Part shown: one piece after another, positions 53,696 to 61,943 of the stretch
Position numbering within the stretch: the stretch's first letter is position 1
Layout of the letters: the number at the start of each line of letters is the position of its first letter
DNA from: Hyphomonas sp.
GTDB lineage: Bacteria > Pseudomonadota > Alphaproteobacteria > Caulobacterales > Hyphomonadaceae
DNA: 64,000 bases
NCBI GenBank assembly: GCA_020638455.1
Contig: JACKIK010000001.1
Location: 620,001 to 684,000, forward strand
Direction: 5' to 3'
The notes under the pieces: model-generated
Told to the model about the DNA's origin: nothing
The model's database searches: none
Seen by the model: only the letters and a program-made list of their open reading frames with translations
Translations under genes and position numbers: made by a program

Positions 53696-54532
53696 ATGAG
53701 CATGACCATCCAGCCCCTGACGGGCACCCTCGGCGCAGAGATCCATGGCGTGGACCTGAAAAAGGACCTGTCGAATTCCGAATTCGACGCCGTCCACCAG
53801 GCTTTCCTTGATTACAAGGTCATTGTCCTTCGCGGCCAGCAGGGCATGACGCCGGACCAGCACAAGGCCTTCGCCCGCCGCTTCGGCACGCTCAACATTC
53901 ACCCTTACGTCAAGGGCATGGACGGGCATCCGGAGCTGCTGGAGATCATCAAGGAGCCGGAGGAGAAGACCAATTTCGGCGGCGGCTGGCATTCCGACAT
54001 GAGCTTCCTGGAGGAGCCGGCCCTCGGCTCCATCCTGCATGCCATCGAAGTACCGCCCTATGGCGGCGACACGCTGTTCGCCGACCAGCAGGCCGCCTAC
54101 AACCGCCTCTCCGATGGCCTCAAAAAGACGCTGGAAGGCATGACCGCCATCCACACCGCCAACAAGGAATACGGCGCGGACGGCTATTCTGCTGCGGTGC
54201 GCGAATCCATGGACGCGACCGCCGCGCCGGACGCGCCGGAGTACGAACACCCCGTCATCCGCACTCATCCGGAGACCGGCCGGAAGGGCCTGTTCATCAA
54301 CCCTGCCTTCACACTGCGCTTTGCCGGCTGGAGCCGGAAGGAAAGCCGCCCGCTGCTGAACTATCTGTTCGAGCTGTCACGCGAGGAGCGGAACACCTGC
54401 CGCGTCCGCTGGCAGGCGGGCGACGTCACCATGTGGGACAATCGCTGTGTCTGGCACTATGCCCTCAATGATTATCACGGCCACCGCCGCCACATGCGCC
54501 GGGCGACGATCGATGGCGACAAGCCCTTCTAG
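53696..54532 (+). CDS. TauD/TfdA-family Fe(II)/2-oxoglutarate dioxygenase
   Basis: 278 residues from ATG 53696 (no strong ribosome-binding site). The fold starts PLTGTLGAEIHGVDLKKDL. Iron ligands are His99 and Asp101 (GGGWHSDMSF) and His254 (CVWHYALNDYHG); the 2-oxoglutarate Arg is in RRHMRRATI. Family members hydroxylate taurine, alkylsulfates, herbicides or others; the substrate cannot be assigned. It is divergent from serC and overlaps the convergent YhhN gene by 4 bases. Confidence 0.9.
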   Translation: MSMTIQPLTGTLGAEIHGVDLKKDLSNSEFDAVHQAFLDYKVIVLRGQQGMTPDQHKAFARRFGTLNIHPYVKGMDGHPELLEIIKEPEEKTNFGGGWHSDMSFLEEPALGSILHAIEVPPYGGDTLFADQQAAYNRLSDGLKKTLEGMTAIHTANKEYGADGYSAAVRESMDATAAPDAPEYEHPVIRTHPETGRKGLFINPAFTLRFAGWSRKESRPLLNYLFELSREERNTCRVRWQAGDVTMWDNRCVWHYALNDYHGHRRHMRRATIDGDKPF

Positions 54533-55182
54533 GCCGCAAACGGGTGCACGACACCCCAGGCGATGAACGCCTGGCCAAAGAAATAGAGCCCCCAGACCAG
54601 CAATGAGGGCACCAGCTTCGGCGCCTCCCCTGCCGGCCGCGTGAACAGCTGCAGCGCGAGGATCATGTCGGAAGCGACGAACATCATCGCGCCCAGCGTC
54701 ACCAGCAGATATTGCGGGTCCAGCCGAAGCGCCAGCACGCCCATGCCGAGGATGATGCCCGTATAGGCGAACACCGGGACCCGCATCTCGCCCAGCGACG
54801 GCGACAGCCAGCGCGCATAGGTGACGCCCGCCAGCGCCAGCACGGTCTGCGCAACCGGAACCAGCCAGTTCCCGCCCGTCACCGGCAGGCCCCAGAACAG
54901 GACGATGTAAGCCACATGGCCGAGGAAGAAGGCCGCCATGCCGGGCTTCAGCCAGCGCTCGCCGTCCAGCGCCAGAAAGGCATCGCCTGCTGACGACAGG
55001 ACAAGCGCCGCGACCAGCAGCCACGGCCCGCCCGCAAAGTACGCAAACGCAGCCAGCAGCGCCGTCGAGCCGGTCTTGACGATCACTTTCGCCACCCCGC
55101 CCCCGGCACGCCAGCACCAGCCGATCCAGAAAGCGACGCCAAGCAGGACGGCGCCGCCCAGCGCCAGGAAATCCGTCGTCAT
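54529..55182 (-). CDS. YhhN-family lysoplasmalogenase-like membrane protein
   Basis: 217 residues with about eight helices. Typical family words are KVIVKTGSTALLAAFAYFAGG, LSSAGDAFLAL...KPGMAAFFLGHVAYI and FVASDMILAL. Human TMEM86B of this family cleaves lysoplasmalogen; bacterial substrates are unknown. It starts about 9 bases after the end of the ykvA-type gene on the same strand. Confidence 0.88.
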   Translation of the reverse strand: MTTDFLALGGAVLLGVAFWIGWCWRAGGGVAKVIVKTGSTALLAAFAYFAGGPWLLVAALVLSSAGDAFLALDGERWLKPGMAAFFLGHVAYIVLFWGLPVTGGNWLVPVAQTVLALAGVTYARWLSPSLGEMRVPVFAYTGIILGMGVLALRLDPQYLLVTLGAMMFVASDMILALQLFTRPAGEAPKLVPSLLVWGLYFFGQAFIAWGVVHPFAA

Positions 55183-55190
55183 GAGGGGGT

Positions 55191-55589
55191 TCAGTCCTGC
55201 TTTACCGGTTCCGGCAGGCGCAGCAGGTGCCGCGCCGCGGCACGGTGGCGCTCATGAATGTGCATGCCCACGACGCCGATAGCGGTGGCCAGCACGGTCG
55301 CGTCGTCGGTAAAGCCGAACCCGGCAATGAAATCCGGCAACATGTCGATGGGCGTGACGAAATAGGCCGCCGCGCCGAACAGGATGGCCTTGGCTTTCAG
55401 CGGCGTCTTCGGGTCGATGGCCGCGAAATACGCGGCCGCCAGATCGTCGGCAAACGGGATACGCCCGGCCACGCGCAGCAGCTTGGGAACAAGGCCCTGC
55501 GCCGTGCGCTCATCCCGCTGGATGGACTTCGGCACATAGCGCCCGTCCTCGCCCAGGACCGTATTGATGACTTCCGCTGCGTCAGACAT
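55191..55589 (-). CDS. YkvA family protein (DUF1232)
   Basis: 132 residues. The DUF1232 signature is KAKAILFGAAAYFVTPIDMLPDFIAG, then FTDDATVL, in a single membrane-associated segment. Function unknown in the family. Probable operon with the YhhN gene. Confidence 0.9.
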   Translation of the reverse strand: MSDAAEVINTVLGEDGRYVPKSIQRDERTAQGLVPKLLRVAGRIPFADDLAAAYFAAIDPKTPLKAKAILFGAAAYFVTPIDMLPDFIAGFGFTDDATVLATAIGVVGMHIHERHRAAARHLLRLPEPVKQD

Positions 55590-55655
55590 TGCGTCCTCCT
55601 GTCATCACTATAGATCATCTGCAAAGTTTTGAGAAACAAGGGAGGGCAGCGCCCC

Positions 55656-56441
55656 ATGGAACTGAATTCGAACATTTCTGCCGTCATCACGGGTGGCGCC
55701 TCCGGCCTCGGCGCTGCGACAGCCACCAAGCTCGCCAGGGAATACGGCGTCAAGGTCGCCCTGTTCGACCTCAACGAGGAAAAGGGCGAAGCGCTCGCCA
55801 AGGAACTGGGCGGCGTGTTCTGCAAGTGCAACGTCACCGACGAAGCCAGCGTCGATGCCGCCTTCGCCAAGGCGCGTGCAGCCAACGGCCAGGAACGCAT
55901 CCTCGTCAACTGCGCCGGCACCGGCAACGCCATCAAGACGGCCAGCCGCGACAAGGAGACCGGTGAGGTCAAACACTTCCCGCTCGACAAGTTCGACCTG
56001 ATTATCCAGATCAACCTCGTCGGCACGTTCCGCTGCATCGCCAAATCCGCTGCCGGCATGATGACGCTCGACCCGCTGCCGGGCGGCGATCGTGGCGCCA
56101 TCGTCAACACCGCTTCGGTTGCTGCAGAAGACGGCCAGATCGGCCAGGCCGCCTATTCCGCCTCCAAGGGCGGCGTCGTCGGCATGACCCTGCCGATCGC
56201 CCGCGACCTGTCGCGCGAATTCATCCGCGTCAACACGATCCTGCCGGGCATCTTCAACACGCCGCTGCTGCAGGGAGCGCCGGAACATGTGAAGCAGGCC
56301 CTCGGCGCGCAGGTGCCGCACCCGGCCCGCCTCGGCAATCCGGAAGAGTATGCTTCGCTCGCCTGCGAAATGATCCGCAACGGCTACTTCAACGGCGAAG
56401 ACGTCCGCCTCGACGGCGCAATCCGCATGGCGCCGCGCTAA
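55656..56441 (+). CDS. SDR-type 3-hydroxyacyl-CoA dehydrogenase (HSD10-like)
   Basis: 261 residues from ATG 55656 (GGGAGG upstream). Canonical SDR: ITGGASGLGAATATKLA, VNCAGTGNA, Ser in IVNTASVAAEDGQIG, and Tyr/Lys in AAYSASKGGVVGMT. The segment GIFNTPLLQGAPEHV and the overall length match bacterial type II 3-hydroxyacyl-CoA dehydrogenases, likely acting in fatty acid or branched acyl-CoA oxidation. The cofactor is probably NAD (FDLN after strand 2). Confidence 0.9.
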   Translation: MELNSNISAVITGGASGLGAATATKLAREYGVKVALFDLNEEKGEALAKELGGVFCKCNVTDEASVDAAFAKARAANGQERILVNCAGTGNAIKTASRDKETGEVKHFPLDKFDLIIQINLVGTFRCIAKSAAGMMTLDPLPGGDRGAIVNTASVAAEDGQIGQAAYSASKGGVVGMTLPIARDLSREFIRVNTILPGIFNTPLLQGAPEHVKQALGAQVPHPARLGNPEEYASLACEMIRNGYFNGEDVRLDGAIRMAPR

Positions 56442-56466
56442 GGCTGCCGCGCGCTCCGCGCTTGCT

Positions 56467-56527
56467 GCTCGCGGCTGTTCCCTCGCCTCCGGCTCGGGGC
56501 CGCTGCGCCTGCGCGTTGCTTGTGAAA
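56467..56527 (+). repeat. Short intergenic repeat, copy B
   Basis: Copy of the element at 52317-52374, same orientation; the block 56500-56527 differs from copy A at two positions. It lies after the SDR gene and before a terminator. Confidence 0.55.
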
Positions 56528-56538
56528 CTTGCGAAACG

Positions 56539-56574
56539 GAAAGCCCGCTCCTGGAAGCGGGCTTTCTGCTTTTC
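56539..56574. terminator. Intrinsic terminator between convergent genes
   Basis: 11-bp stem GAAAGCCCGCT/AGCGGGCTTTC with a 5-base loop, followed by TGCTTTT on the plus strand. It separates the SDR gene from the convergent DUF4199 gene. Confidence 0.85.
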
Positions 56575-57112
56575 AGCCCCTCGCTGGGAAGACCCTGCTG
56601 TTCCTGAGCAGCAGCGCACTCACCAATGAGACCAGCACGCCGACCGGGAAGATTTCCGTAAACGTCATCGGGATGCGGAATATGGGATTGGCATACATGT
56701 CGGCGAATTCCTGCATTTTTGCCCGGTAGGCCTCAAGTTCCGCCCCCGCCATGCCCTTTGCCTCAGCCGCTGCGACCGAGGCCTTCGCATAGGAGCCGCC
56801 GAAATCGAGCCCGGTCACAGCCAGCGTCACTTCCCAGGCCAACGCATAGATCACCCCGGCGATCACGCTGATCGCGAGTCCCATGCCGAAGGCCGGCAGG
56901 AATTTGATCACGCCGCCCTGCGCCACGTCACGCTGGCGCTTGACCGCGACGAAGATGAAGCTCAGCGCCACCAGCATCGAGGCATAGCCGAGCAGCGCCC
57001 CGAACTGGTTGTCTTCCAGCGGCACGCCCCTGAACGCCACCATCATCAGGAACAGGAACCCGCCCGAAATCACACCGCCAATCAGGCCTGCCCAACCGAT
57101 CCGTTTCAGCAT
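56573..57112 (-). CDS. DUF4199-family membrane protein
   Basis: 179 residues from ATG 57112 (GGGAGGA upstream). Four helices with GWAGLIGGVISGGFLFLMM, LLGYASMLVALSFIFVAVKRQRD, GMGLAISVIAGVIYALAW and the C-terminal PVGVLVSLVSALLLRN, plus a helical insert SYAKASVAAAEAKGM. The words GYASMLVALSFIFVAVK and the overall length fit DUF4199. Function unknown. A LuxR-type gene lies upstream on the same strand. Confidence 0.82.
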   Translation of the reverse strand: MLKRIGWAGLIGGVISGGFLFLMMVAFRGVPLEDNQFGALLGYASMLVALSFIFVAVKRQRDVAQGGVIKFLPAFGMGLAISVIAGVIYALAWEVTLAVTGLDFGGSYAKASVAAAEAKGMAGAELEAYRAKMQEFADMYANPIFRIPMTFTEIFPVGVLVSLVSALLLRNSRVFPARG

Positions 57113-57217
57113 TGTACGTCCTCCCAACCGCTGCCCGCCCTGTCTGCGCCGCAGCCCCCGTCCTGACCATCGCCCGAAAGGGTGATTTTCGTGAAATCAC
57201 CTGTTTTCCCGGCGGAT

Positions 57218-57685
57218 TCAGGCAATCAGGCCCAGCTCCCGCGCCTTCAGGATGGCTTCCGTCCGCCGCCGCGCCTCCAGCTTTTCCAAAAGGCGCGCAA
57301 CATGGGTCTTCACCGTATTGGGGGAGACGCCCAGCCGCGCAGCGATCTCTTTGTTGGAAAGGCCTTCGGCCAAAAGGCCCAGCACCTCATGCTCCCGCTC
57401 GCTGATGCCGAGGGTCGCGCGGGCCGCCGGATTGCCCTCCGGTACGGCCGCCACGTCCCTGCCCCCGACAAGCCGCATACCGGCCCATACGCCGAGCCCC
57501 AGGAACAGCGCCGCCACAAGGCCGAACTGGATTTCCCCGGAATGCACCCGCATCATCTGCCGGTACTCCAGCCATTGCAGCAGCCCGGCGCCCGCGGCCA
57601 GTGCCGCGCCATAGGCAAGGATCGCCCGCCATGCGCCGCGCGGTACAAGGGATACGCGTCTTCGCCGTGCCATGCCGGGCCCCAT
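57218..57685 (-). CDS. Membrane-anchored LuxR-type transcription regulator
   Basis: 155 residues (151 if ATG 57673 is used). Two membrane helices (AWRAILAYGAALAAGAGLLQW, GLVAALFLGLGVWAGMRLV) precede a LuxR/GerE helix-turn-helix (GISEREHEVLGLLAEGLSNKEIAARLGVSPNTVKTHVARLLEKL). It lacks a receiver or PAS domain, so the sensing part would be the membrane region. It precedes the DUF4199 gene on the same strand (about 105 bases), which may be its target; inferred. Confidence 0.9.
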   Translation of the reverse strand: MGPGMARRRRVSLVPRGAWRAILAYGAALAAGAGLLQWLEYRQMMRVHSGEIQFGLVAALFLGLGVWAGMRLVGGRDVAAVPEGNPAARATLGISEREHEVLGLLAEGLSNKEIAARLGVSPNTVKTHVARLLEKLEARRRTEAILKARELGLIA

Positions 57686-57752
57686 TCTTCACGGCCGGGA
57701 GCCTAGCCATTCCGGCCGGGCACGTCACGTCCATCCGAAAGGGCGGTCGTGC

Positions 57753-58247
57753 TCACTGCCCCGGCCGGGCGAGGTGCGTCATCAGCTCCGCCCAGCGCCT
57801 GCGGGCGTCAGGCGACCAGACGCCTTCCGGGCTCGGATAGAATTCGTCGAACGCCGGCTTGCCATCGGTCAGCTCGAGCCACGGCACCCTGGTCGAGGTG
57901 AAGATGTGCACGTCCGGCGCGATGGCTGTGTTGTCGTCCAGCGTGCCGACCCGGATGAAGGCCGCTGCCCGCCCGGCGGTGGAATAGTGGCTCCACACCG
58001 CAACATGGCAGCGCGGGCATCGCGCGATCTCCTGCCCCTTGCCGCTGAGGCTCGGCGTCAGGACGATTTCCGGCTCCGCCCCGGTCCGTTCGACCTCGGC
58101 CATCTCGATCACCGCGTTCACCGCAAAGGCCGAGCCCGTCTCCCGCTGGCACCAGGTGCAATGGCAACAATGCGTCACCATCGGTGCCGCCGTCAGCCTG
58201 TAGCGCACATGCCCGCACGTACAGCCGCCTTCCAGTTTATCCGGCAT
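57753..58247 (-). CDS. GFA family zinc protein (paralogue 2)
   Basis: 164 residues from ATG 58247 (GGGAGG upstream). Zinc-binding pattern GGCTCGHVRY, THCCHCTWCQRETGSAF and CPRCHVAVW. It is related to the GFA protein at 21 kb but clearly diverged. Activity unknown. Divergent from the nitroreductase gene. Confidence 0.87.
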   Translation of the reverse strand: MPDKLEGGCTCGHVRYRLTAAPMVTHCCHCTWCQRETGSAFAVNAVIEMAEVERTGAEPEIVLTPSLSGKGQEIARCPRCHVAVWSHYSTAGRAAAFIRVGTLDDNTAIAPDVHIFTSTRVPWLELTDGKPAFDEFYPSPEGVWSPDARRRWAELMTHLARPGQ

Positions 58248-58379
58248 GATCGCCTCCCGCATCCGTTAAGAACAATACATGAACATTTGTATCCTGCAAG
58301 CCCTTCCCGCCACGGCAGGGGCTGTCAGGACGGCCCCGCGCGCTACAAGGTTCAGGACAAAACAGGCGGGAGGCCATCC

Positions 58380-59057
58380 ATGGAATATGACGACGTCGTC
58401 CGGGGCCGGCGGTCCATTCGCGGTTTCCAGAAAAAACCCGTGCCGAAGGCGCTGATCCGCGAGATCCTCGAAATCGCCATGCGCGCGCCGACCTCGCTGA
58501 ACTCCCAGCCCTGGAATTTCTACGTCGTCTCCGGCGAGGTGCTGGACCGGATCCGCAAGGGCAATGTGGAGCGCAACCTCGCCGGCGTGCCCGACAGCCG
58601 CGAATTCCGCATGGGCCCGGCCTATGACGGCGTCCACCGCGAGCGCCAGATCGGCATCGCCGTGCAGCTGTTCGAAGCGATGGGCATCGAGCGCCATGAC
58701 AAGGAGGCACGGATGGACTGGGTGCTGCGCGGCTTCCGCCAGTTCGACGCGCCGGTCTCGATCGTCGTGACCTATGACAAGGCGCTTGCCGGCGGCGACA
58801 TTCCGCCCTTCGACTGCGGCGGCGTGGTCAACTGTATCGTCAACACGGCGTGGAATCGCGGCCTTGGCTGCGTGATCAATTCGCAGGGCATCATGCAGAG
58901 CCCCGTGGTTCGCGAGGAGGCCGGCATTCCGGACGACCAGGTGATCCAGACCTGCGTCGCCATGGGCTGGCCGGACGACAGCTTCCCCGCCAACGCCGTC
59001 GTCTCGACAAGAAAATCCGTAGACGAAGCAGCTGTCTTCCGCGGCTTCGACGACTGA
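58380..59057 (+). CDS. Nitroreductase family flavoprotein
   Basis: 225 residues from ATG 58380 (GGGAGG upstream). FMN-binding motifs: RGRRSIRGF at the N-terminus, ILEIAMRAPTSLNSQPWNFYVV, and the C-terminal GLGCVINSQGIMQSP and AMGWPDDSFPAN. Such dimers reduce nitroaromatics, quinones or enones with NAD(P)H. No operon partner seen. Confidence 0.92.
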   Translation: MEYDDVVRGRRSIRGFQKKPVPKALIREILEIAMRAPTSLNSQPWNFYVVSGEVLDRIRKGNVERNLAGVPDSREFRMGPAYDGVHRERQIGIAVQLFEAMGIERHDKEARMDWVLRGFRQFDAPVSIVVTYDKALAGGDIPPFDCGGVVNCIVNTAWNRGLGCVINSQGIMQSPVVREEAGIPDDQVIQTCVAMGWPDDSFPANAVVSTRKSVDEAAVFRGFDD

Positions 59058-59160
59058 ATCCGAGAGCGCTTCCGCCGGCCTTGATACCGATCAAGGCCCC
59101 GGCGGCCTCCTTGCCTAGGCTGGGCGGAGCCATTTCCGGCCTGCAGCGGAGGCGACGTCC

Positions 59161-59367
59161 GTGACCGCGAACATGTGGATCGGCCTTGCCGCCGGCGTAT
59201 TTGTCGGCTGGCTGGCCGGCGCAGTCTTCACCAAAGGCCCGAAGACGCCGATGGAAGCCTTCACCGGCGACTACGAGGCAGGCGGTCCGGGCTGCCTCAC
59301 CTTCCTCATCCTCGTCACCCTCGGCGCCGCCGCCGGCACGGCCGCCGGCGCAATGATGGGCGGCTGA
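59161..59367 (+). CDS. Small two-helix membrane protein
   Basis: 68 residues from GTG 59161 (GGAGG upstream). Two Gly/Ala-rich helices (MWIGLAAGVFVGWLAGAVF and CLTFLILVTLGAAAGTAAGAMMGG) linked by a short polar loop. The glycine pattern is like glycine-zipper proteins. Function unknown. Confidence 0.65.
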   Translation: MTANMWIGLAAGVFVGWLAGAVFTKGPKTPMEAFTGDYEAGGPGCLTFLILVTLGAAAGTAAGAMMGG

Positions 59368-59426
59368 CCACCGGGCGGCTTGATCAGGCACGTTGCGCAC
59401 ACGCGTCCGGCCGCTACGGTTCCGTC

Positions 59427-59870
59427 ATGACTGCGGACGAAATCACCGCCCTTCTCACCAAAGCCGGCTTCGGCCCGCGCGACGCGCTGCAGGGCCTCGG
59501 CGACGCAGACATCACCCTGCGTGAGCAGGCGCTCGGCGTCACCTTCCCGCGCCAGTACCGGGAGCTGCTGCGCGCCATCGGCCTGCGCCACGGCCAGTTC
59601 GCGCTCGGCTCCGACGTGTTCGGCGCACGCCTCAATGAACATGCCGACGGCATGGGTGGCGAAAACGACGTGCCCGTCACCCTGCCGCCCGGCATGGTCG
59701 TGTTCTGGATGCACCAGGGCTACCAGTTCGCCGCCTTCACCTGTGACGGAAATGACGACCCGCCGGTCCACCATTTCCTCGAAGGCCGCGGCTGGTCCTG
59801 CAACCACTGGGCCTCCCTCTCCGCCTGGTTCCTCGGCGAGGTGGCGGCGGCGCGGAAATATCTGGAATAG
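59427..59870 (+). CDS. SMI1/KNR4 (SUKH) family protein
   Basis: 147 residues from ATG 59427. The N-terminal pattern ITLREQALGVTFPRQYRELLRAIG is that of SMI1/KNR4 domains, followed by MVVFWMHQGYQFAAFTCD and HHFLEGRGWSCNHWASLSAWF. SUKH proteins are often immunity proteins against polymorphic toxins, but no toxin gene is adjacent, so here it is an orphan. Assignment rests on the N-terminal motif. Confidence 0.65.
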   Translation: MTADEITALLTKAGFGPRDALQGLGDADITLREQALGVTFPRQYRELLRAIGLRHGQFALGSDVFGARLNEHADGMGGENDVPVTLPPGMVVFWMHQGYQFAAFTCDGNDDPPVHHFLEGRGWSCNHWASLSAWFLGEVAAARKYLE

Positions 59871-59881
59871 GAGACACGAAG

Positions 59882-59997
59882 CCCCTTCTCCCTGGGGAGA
59901 AGGGGGTGGGGATGAGGGGTCAAGGCGTACCGACAAGGGCATTGCCAGCTGAAACTCGGTGAGCCCTCACCCCTGCCCCTCTCCCGAGGGAGAGGGG
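59882..59997. repeat. Pair of REP-like palindromes in inverted orientation
   Basis: Unit 1 is CCCCTTCTCCC/GGGAGAAGGGG (59882-59905), followed by GTGGGGATGAGGGG. Unit 2 is CCCCTCTCCC/GGGAGAGGGG (59976-59997), preceded by GAGCCCTCACCCCTG. Unit 2 read on the other strand resembles unit 1, so the two form a head-to-head pair as in bacterial REP/BIME elements. Confidence 0.7.
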
Positions 59998-60023
59998 AAA
60001 CGCTCCGCGCCCACCAACAAACA

Positions 60024-60047
60024 GCCCGCCTCATCGCTGAGGCGGGC
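60024..60047 (-). terminator. Hairpin after the exported vWA gene
   Basis: 10-bp stem GCCCGCCTCA/TGAGGCGGGC with a 4-base loop, 66 bases after the stop on the minus strand. Only a broken T run (TGTTTGTTGG) follows. Confidence 0.6.
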
Positions 60048-60113
60048 TTCCCTTGTCCGGGGCGCGCGGGTGCAGGGGTTTCGCCGGTGCGCGGGCCCGG
60101 TGGAGGTTCCTGC

Positions 60114-60866
60114 TTACTGGTTCTGGCGTTCCTTCACGCCTTCCTCGTCGGCGGCAGCGCGGTCTTCATCGTTGAACTCGACGGTCGCTTCCTCGCCCTT
60201 GCCATAGGCGCGGGACTTCTTGGCCAGCGCAGACATCGAGCCCTGCAGCTGGTCCTTGCCGACGGCCATCGTCTTGGCGGCATCCATGCCGACACGCTCG
60301 GCATCGTCGAAGCTAGCAAATTCGGCGCCCAGGAAGACGACTTCCCAGCCTTTCGCCCGTGCCCGGTCCAGCGCCGCTTTCGCGCCGTCCTTCGTCAGCT
60401 CACGGGAGGAATTCTCAAGGCCGTCCGTCATGATCACAATGACGGCCTTCTCCGGCTTGTCCGCCTCGGCGAGGTTCACCATCCGGCCGATCGCGTCGAA
60501 CAGCGGGGTCATGCCGCGCGGGCTTGCCTCGTCATCGGTGACATTGTGCCAGTCCTCGGCCTTCACGCCGTCGCGCAGCACATCGAACTGCATGCCGTCC
60601 TGATAGTCGAACACGGCGAGCGTCACATCGGTTTCGATGTCCTGCCCGTCGATCTCGCCTTCATCGGCCTCGCCGACGCTGGCCGCATAGGCATTCACAG
60701 AGCCGAGCGCCTCGTCCCAGATATCCGACATGGAGCCTGTCCGGTCGAGCAGGATGTAGGAATGCACCGCACCCGGATCTTCCTTCGGTGCGGGTCCGGC
60801 GGCGGCAGGCCCGGCGAGCGCGATGGCAGCTGCGCCAAGGGCAAGTGATGCAATGAACGATTTCAT
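60114..60866 (-). CDS. Exported von Willebrand factor A domain protein
   Basis: 250 residues. Sec signal (MKSFIASLALGAAAIALAGPAAAG), then a vWA domain: the MIDAS motif DRTGSMS (D-x-T-x-S variant), the Thr region SPRGMTPLFDAIGRM, and the Asp in VIVIMTDGLENSSRE. The C-terminus is acidic (EATVEFNDEDRAAADEEG). It probably binds Mg and a protein ligand in the periplasm. It is a close paralogue of the next gene upstream, which lacks a signal. Confidence 0.9.
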   Translation of the reverse strand: MKSFIASLALGAAAIALAGPAAAGPAPKEDPGAVHSYILLDRTGSMSDIWDEALGSVNAYAASVGEADEGEIDGQDIETDVTLAVFDYQDGMQFDVLRDGVKAEDWHNVTDDEASPRGMTPLFDAIGRMVNLAEADKPEKAVIVIMTDGLENSSRELTKDGAKAALDRARAKGWEVVFLGAEFASFDDAERVGMDAAKTMAVGKDQLQGSMSALAKKSRAYGKGEEATVEFNDEDRAAADEEGVKERQNQ

Positions 60867-60971
60867 GGGGCGTCCCTTCCCGATTGTCCTGGCCCACCCG
60901 GCCTTCAGGAACGAACCATCGGCCCCGATTGGGGCGCGTTCGTGGCCGATTATTGCCGTTTGGAAGGAAAT

Positions 60972-60997
60972 CGGCCCGCCGGTTTCCCGGCGGGCCG
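60972..60997 (-). terminator. Intrinsic terminator after the cytosolic vWA gene
   Basis: 11-bp perfect stem CGGCCCGCCGG/CCGGCGGGCCG with a TTTC loop, 30 bases after the stop of the upstream vWA gene, followed on the minus strand by ATTTCCTT. It separates the two vWA paralogues. Confidence 0.75.
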
Positions 60998-61027
60998 CAT
61001 CACGCTGAACAGGCGTTCAGCTGGGGG

Positions 61028-61699
61028 TTATTTCTTCGATTTGAAGAGGCCCGTGCCCTTGCGCTTCTGCACGTCGGCCTCGCCCGCTTCCTCGCGGTCA
61101 GCCTCGTCGAACATGACGTTCGCCTCGGCGTTCTGATAGTAGGCTTGGCTCTTGCGCGCGAGCTTCGCCATGGAGCCGCGCATCATCGGTGCCGACATTG
61201 CCATGGAGTGGTGGGACGCGATGCCCACGGCATCTGCATCCGCAAAGTTCGCAAACTCGGCACCAAGGAAGACAAGCTCCCAGCCGCGTTTTTCGACGCG
61301 GTCCAGTGCGGCTTTCACGCCTTCTTTCGTCACCTCGCGGGAGGCGTTCTCCTGCCCGTCCGTCATGACCACGATCACAGCCTTGTCGGGATTGTCGGCT
61401 TCGGCCATCGCGACGATGCGGGCGATCGCGTCGAACAGGGGCGTCATGCCGCGCGGGCTCGCCTCCTTGTCGGTGACGTTCTGCCAGTCCTTCGCCGTCA
61501 CGGCGCGGCGCAGCACGTCGAACTGCAGCCCGTCCCGGGCATCGAACACAGCCAGCGTGATCGCCGGCACGATGTCGCCGGCATCCGATGCAATGCTGCC
61601 GGCATAGGCGTTCACCGAACTCAGCGCCTCGGTCCAGATGCTCGACATCGAGCCCGTGCGGTCGAGCAGAATATAGGAATGAACTTTAGATTGGGCCAT
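61028..61699 (-). CDS. Cytosolic von Willebrand factor A domain protein
   Basis: 223 residues from ATG 61699; the longer frame upstream runs into repeats. No signal peptide. The vWA core parallels its neighbour word for word: HSYILLDRTGSM, ASPRGMTPLFDAIARI, VIVVMTDGQENASRE, GWELVFLGAEFANFADADAVG, and a Glu/Asp-rich tail ending RKGTGLFKSKK. Tandem duplication followed by different targeting is the simplest reading. Ligand unknown. Confidence 0.9.
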   Translation of the reverse strand: MAQSKVHSYILLDRTGSMSSIWTEALSSVNAYAGSIASDAGDIVPAITLAVFDARDGLQFDVLRRAVTAKDWQNVTDKEASPRGMTPLFDAIARIVAMAEADNPDKAVIVVMTDGQENASREVTKEGVKAALDRVEKRGWELVFLGAEFANFADADAVGIASHHSMAMSAPMMRGSMAKLARKSQAYYQNAEANVMFDEADREEAGEADVQKRKGTGLFKSKK

Positions 61700-61811
61700 G
61701 CGGAGTCCTCCGGTGCTGGCCCCCCGTCCCCGCGCCAAGACATGGGGGGCAGATCGCGCCGCGCAAGGGCCCGGCACGCGAAGGCGGTCGAAAAAAACGT
61801 GGCTCCGGTCC

Positions 61812-61921
61812 CGGAAGTCCGGAAAGTCCGGACTGTTCCGGTCCATAACCGGCCCGTTTTCGGCCCGTTTTCGGCCCGTTTTCGGTCTGTATCCGGACCT
61901 TTTTCCGGACCGTTCAGGCGG
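61812..61921. repeat. TCCGGAC-rich interspersed repeat, copy 2
   Basis: The 37-base core at 61879-61915 is identical to 164-200. Upstream of it are three or four CGGCCCGTTTT units in tandem and several AAGTCCGGA words. It lies between the vWA gene start and the desaturase stop. Confidence 0.75.
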
Positions 61922-61943
61922 CGGAAAGGCCGCCCCCTTGTCC

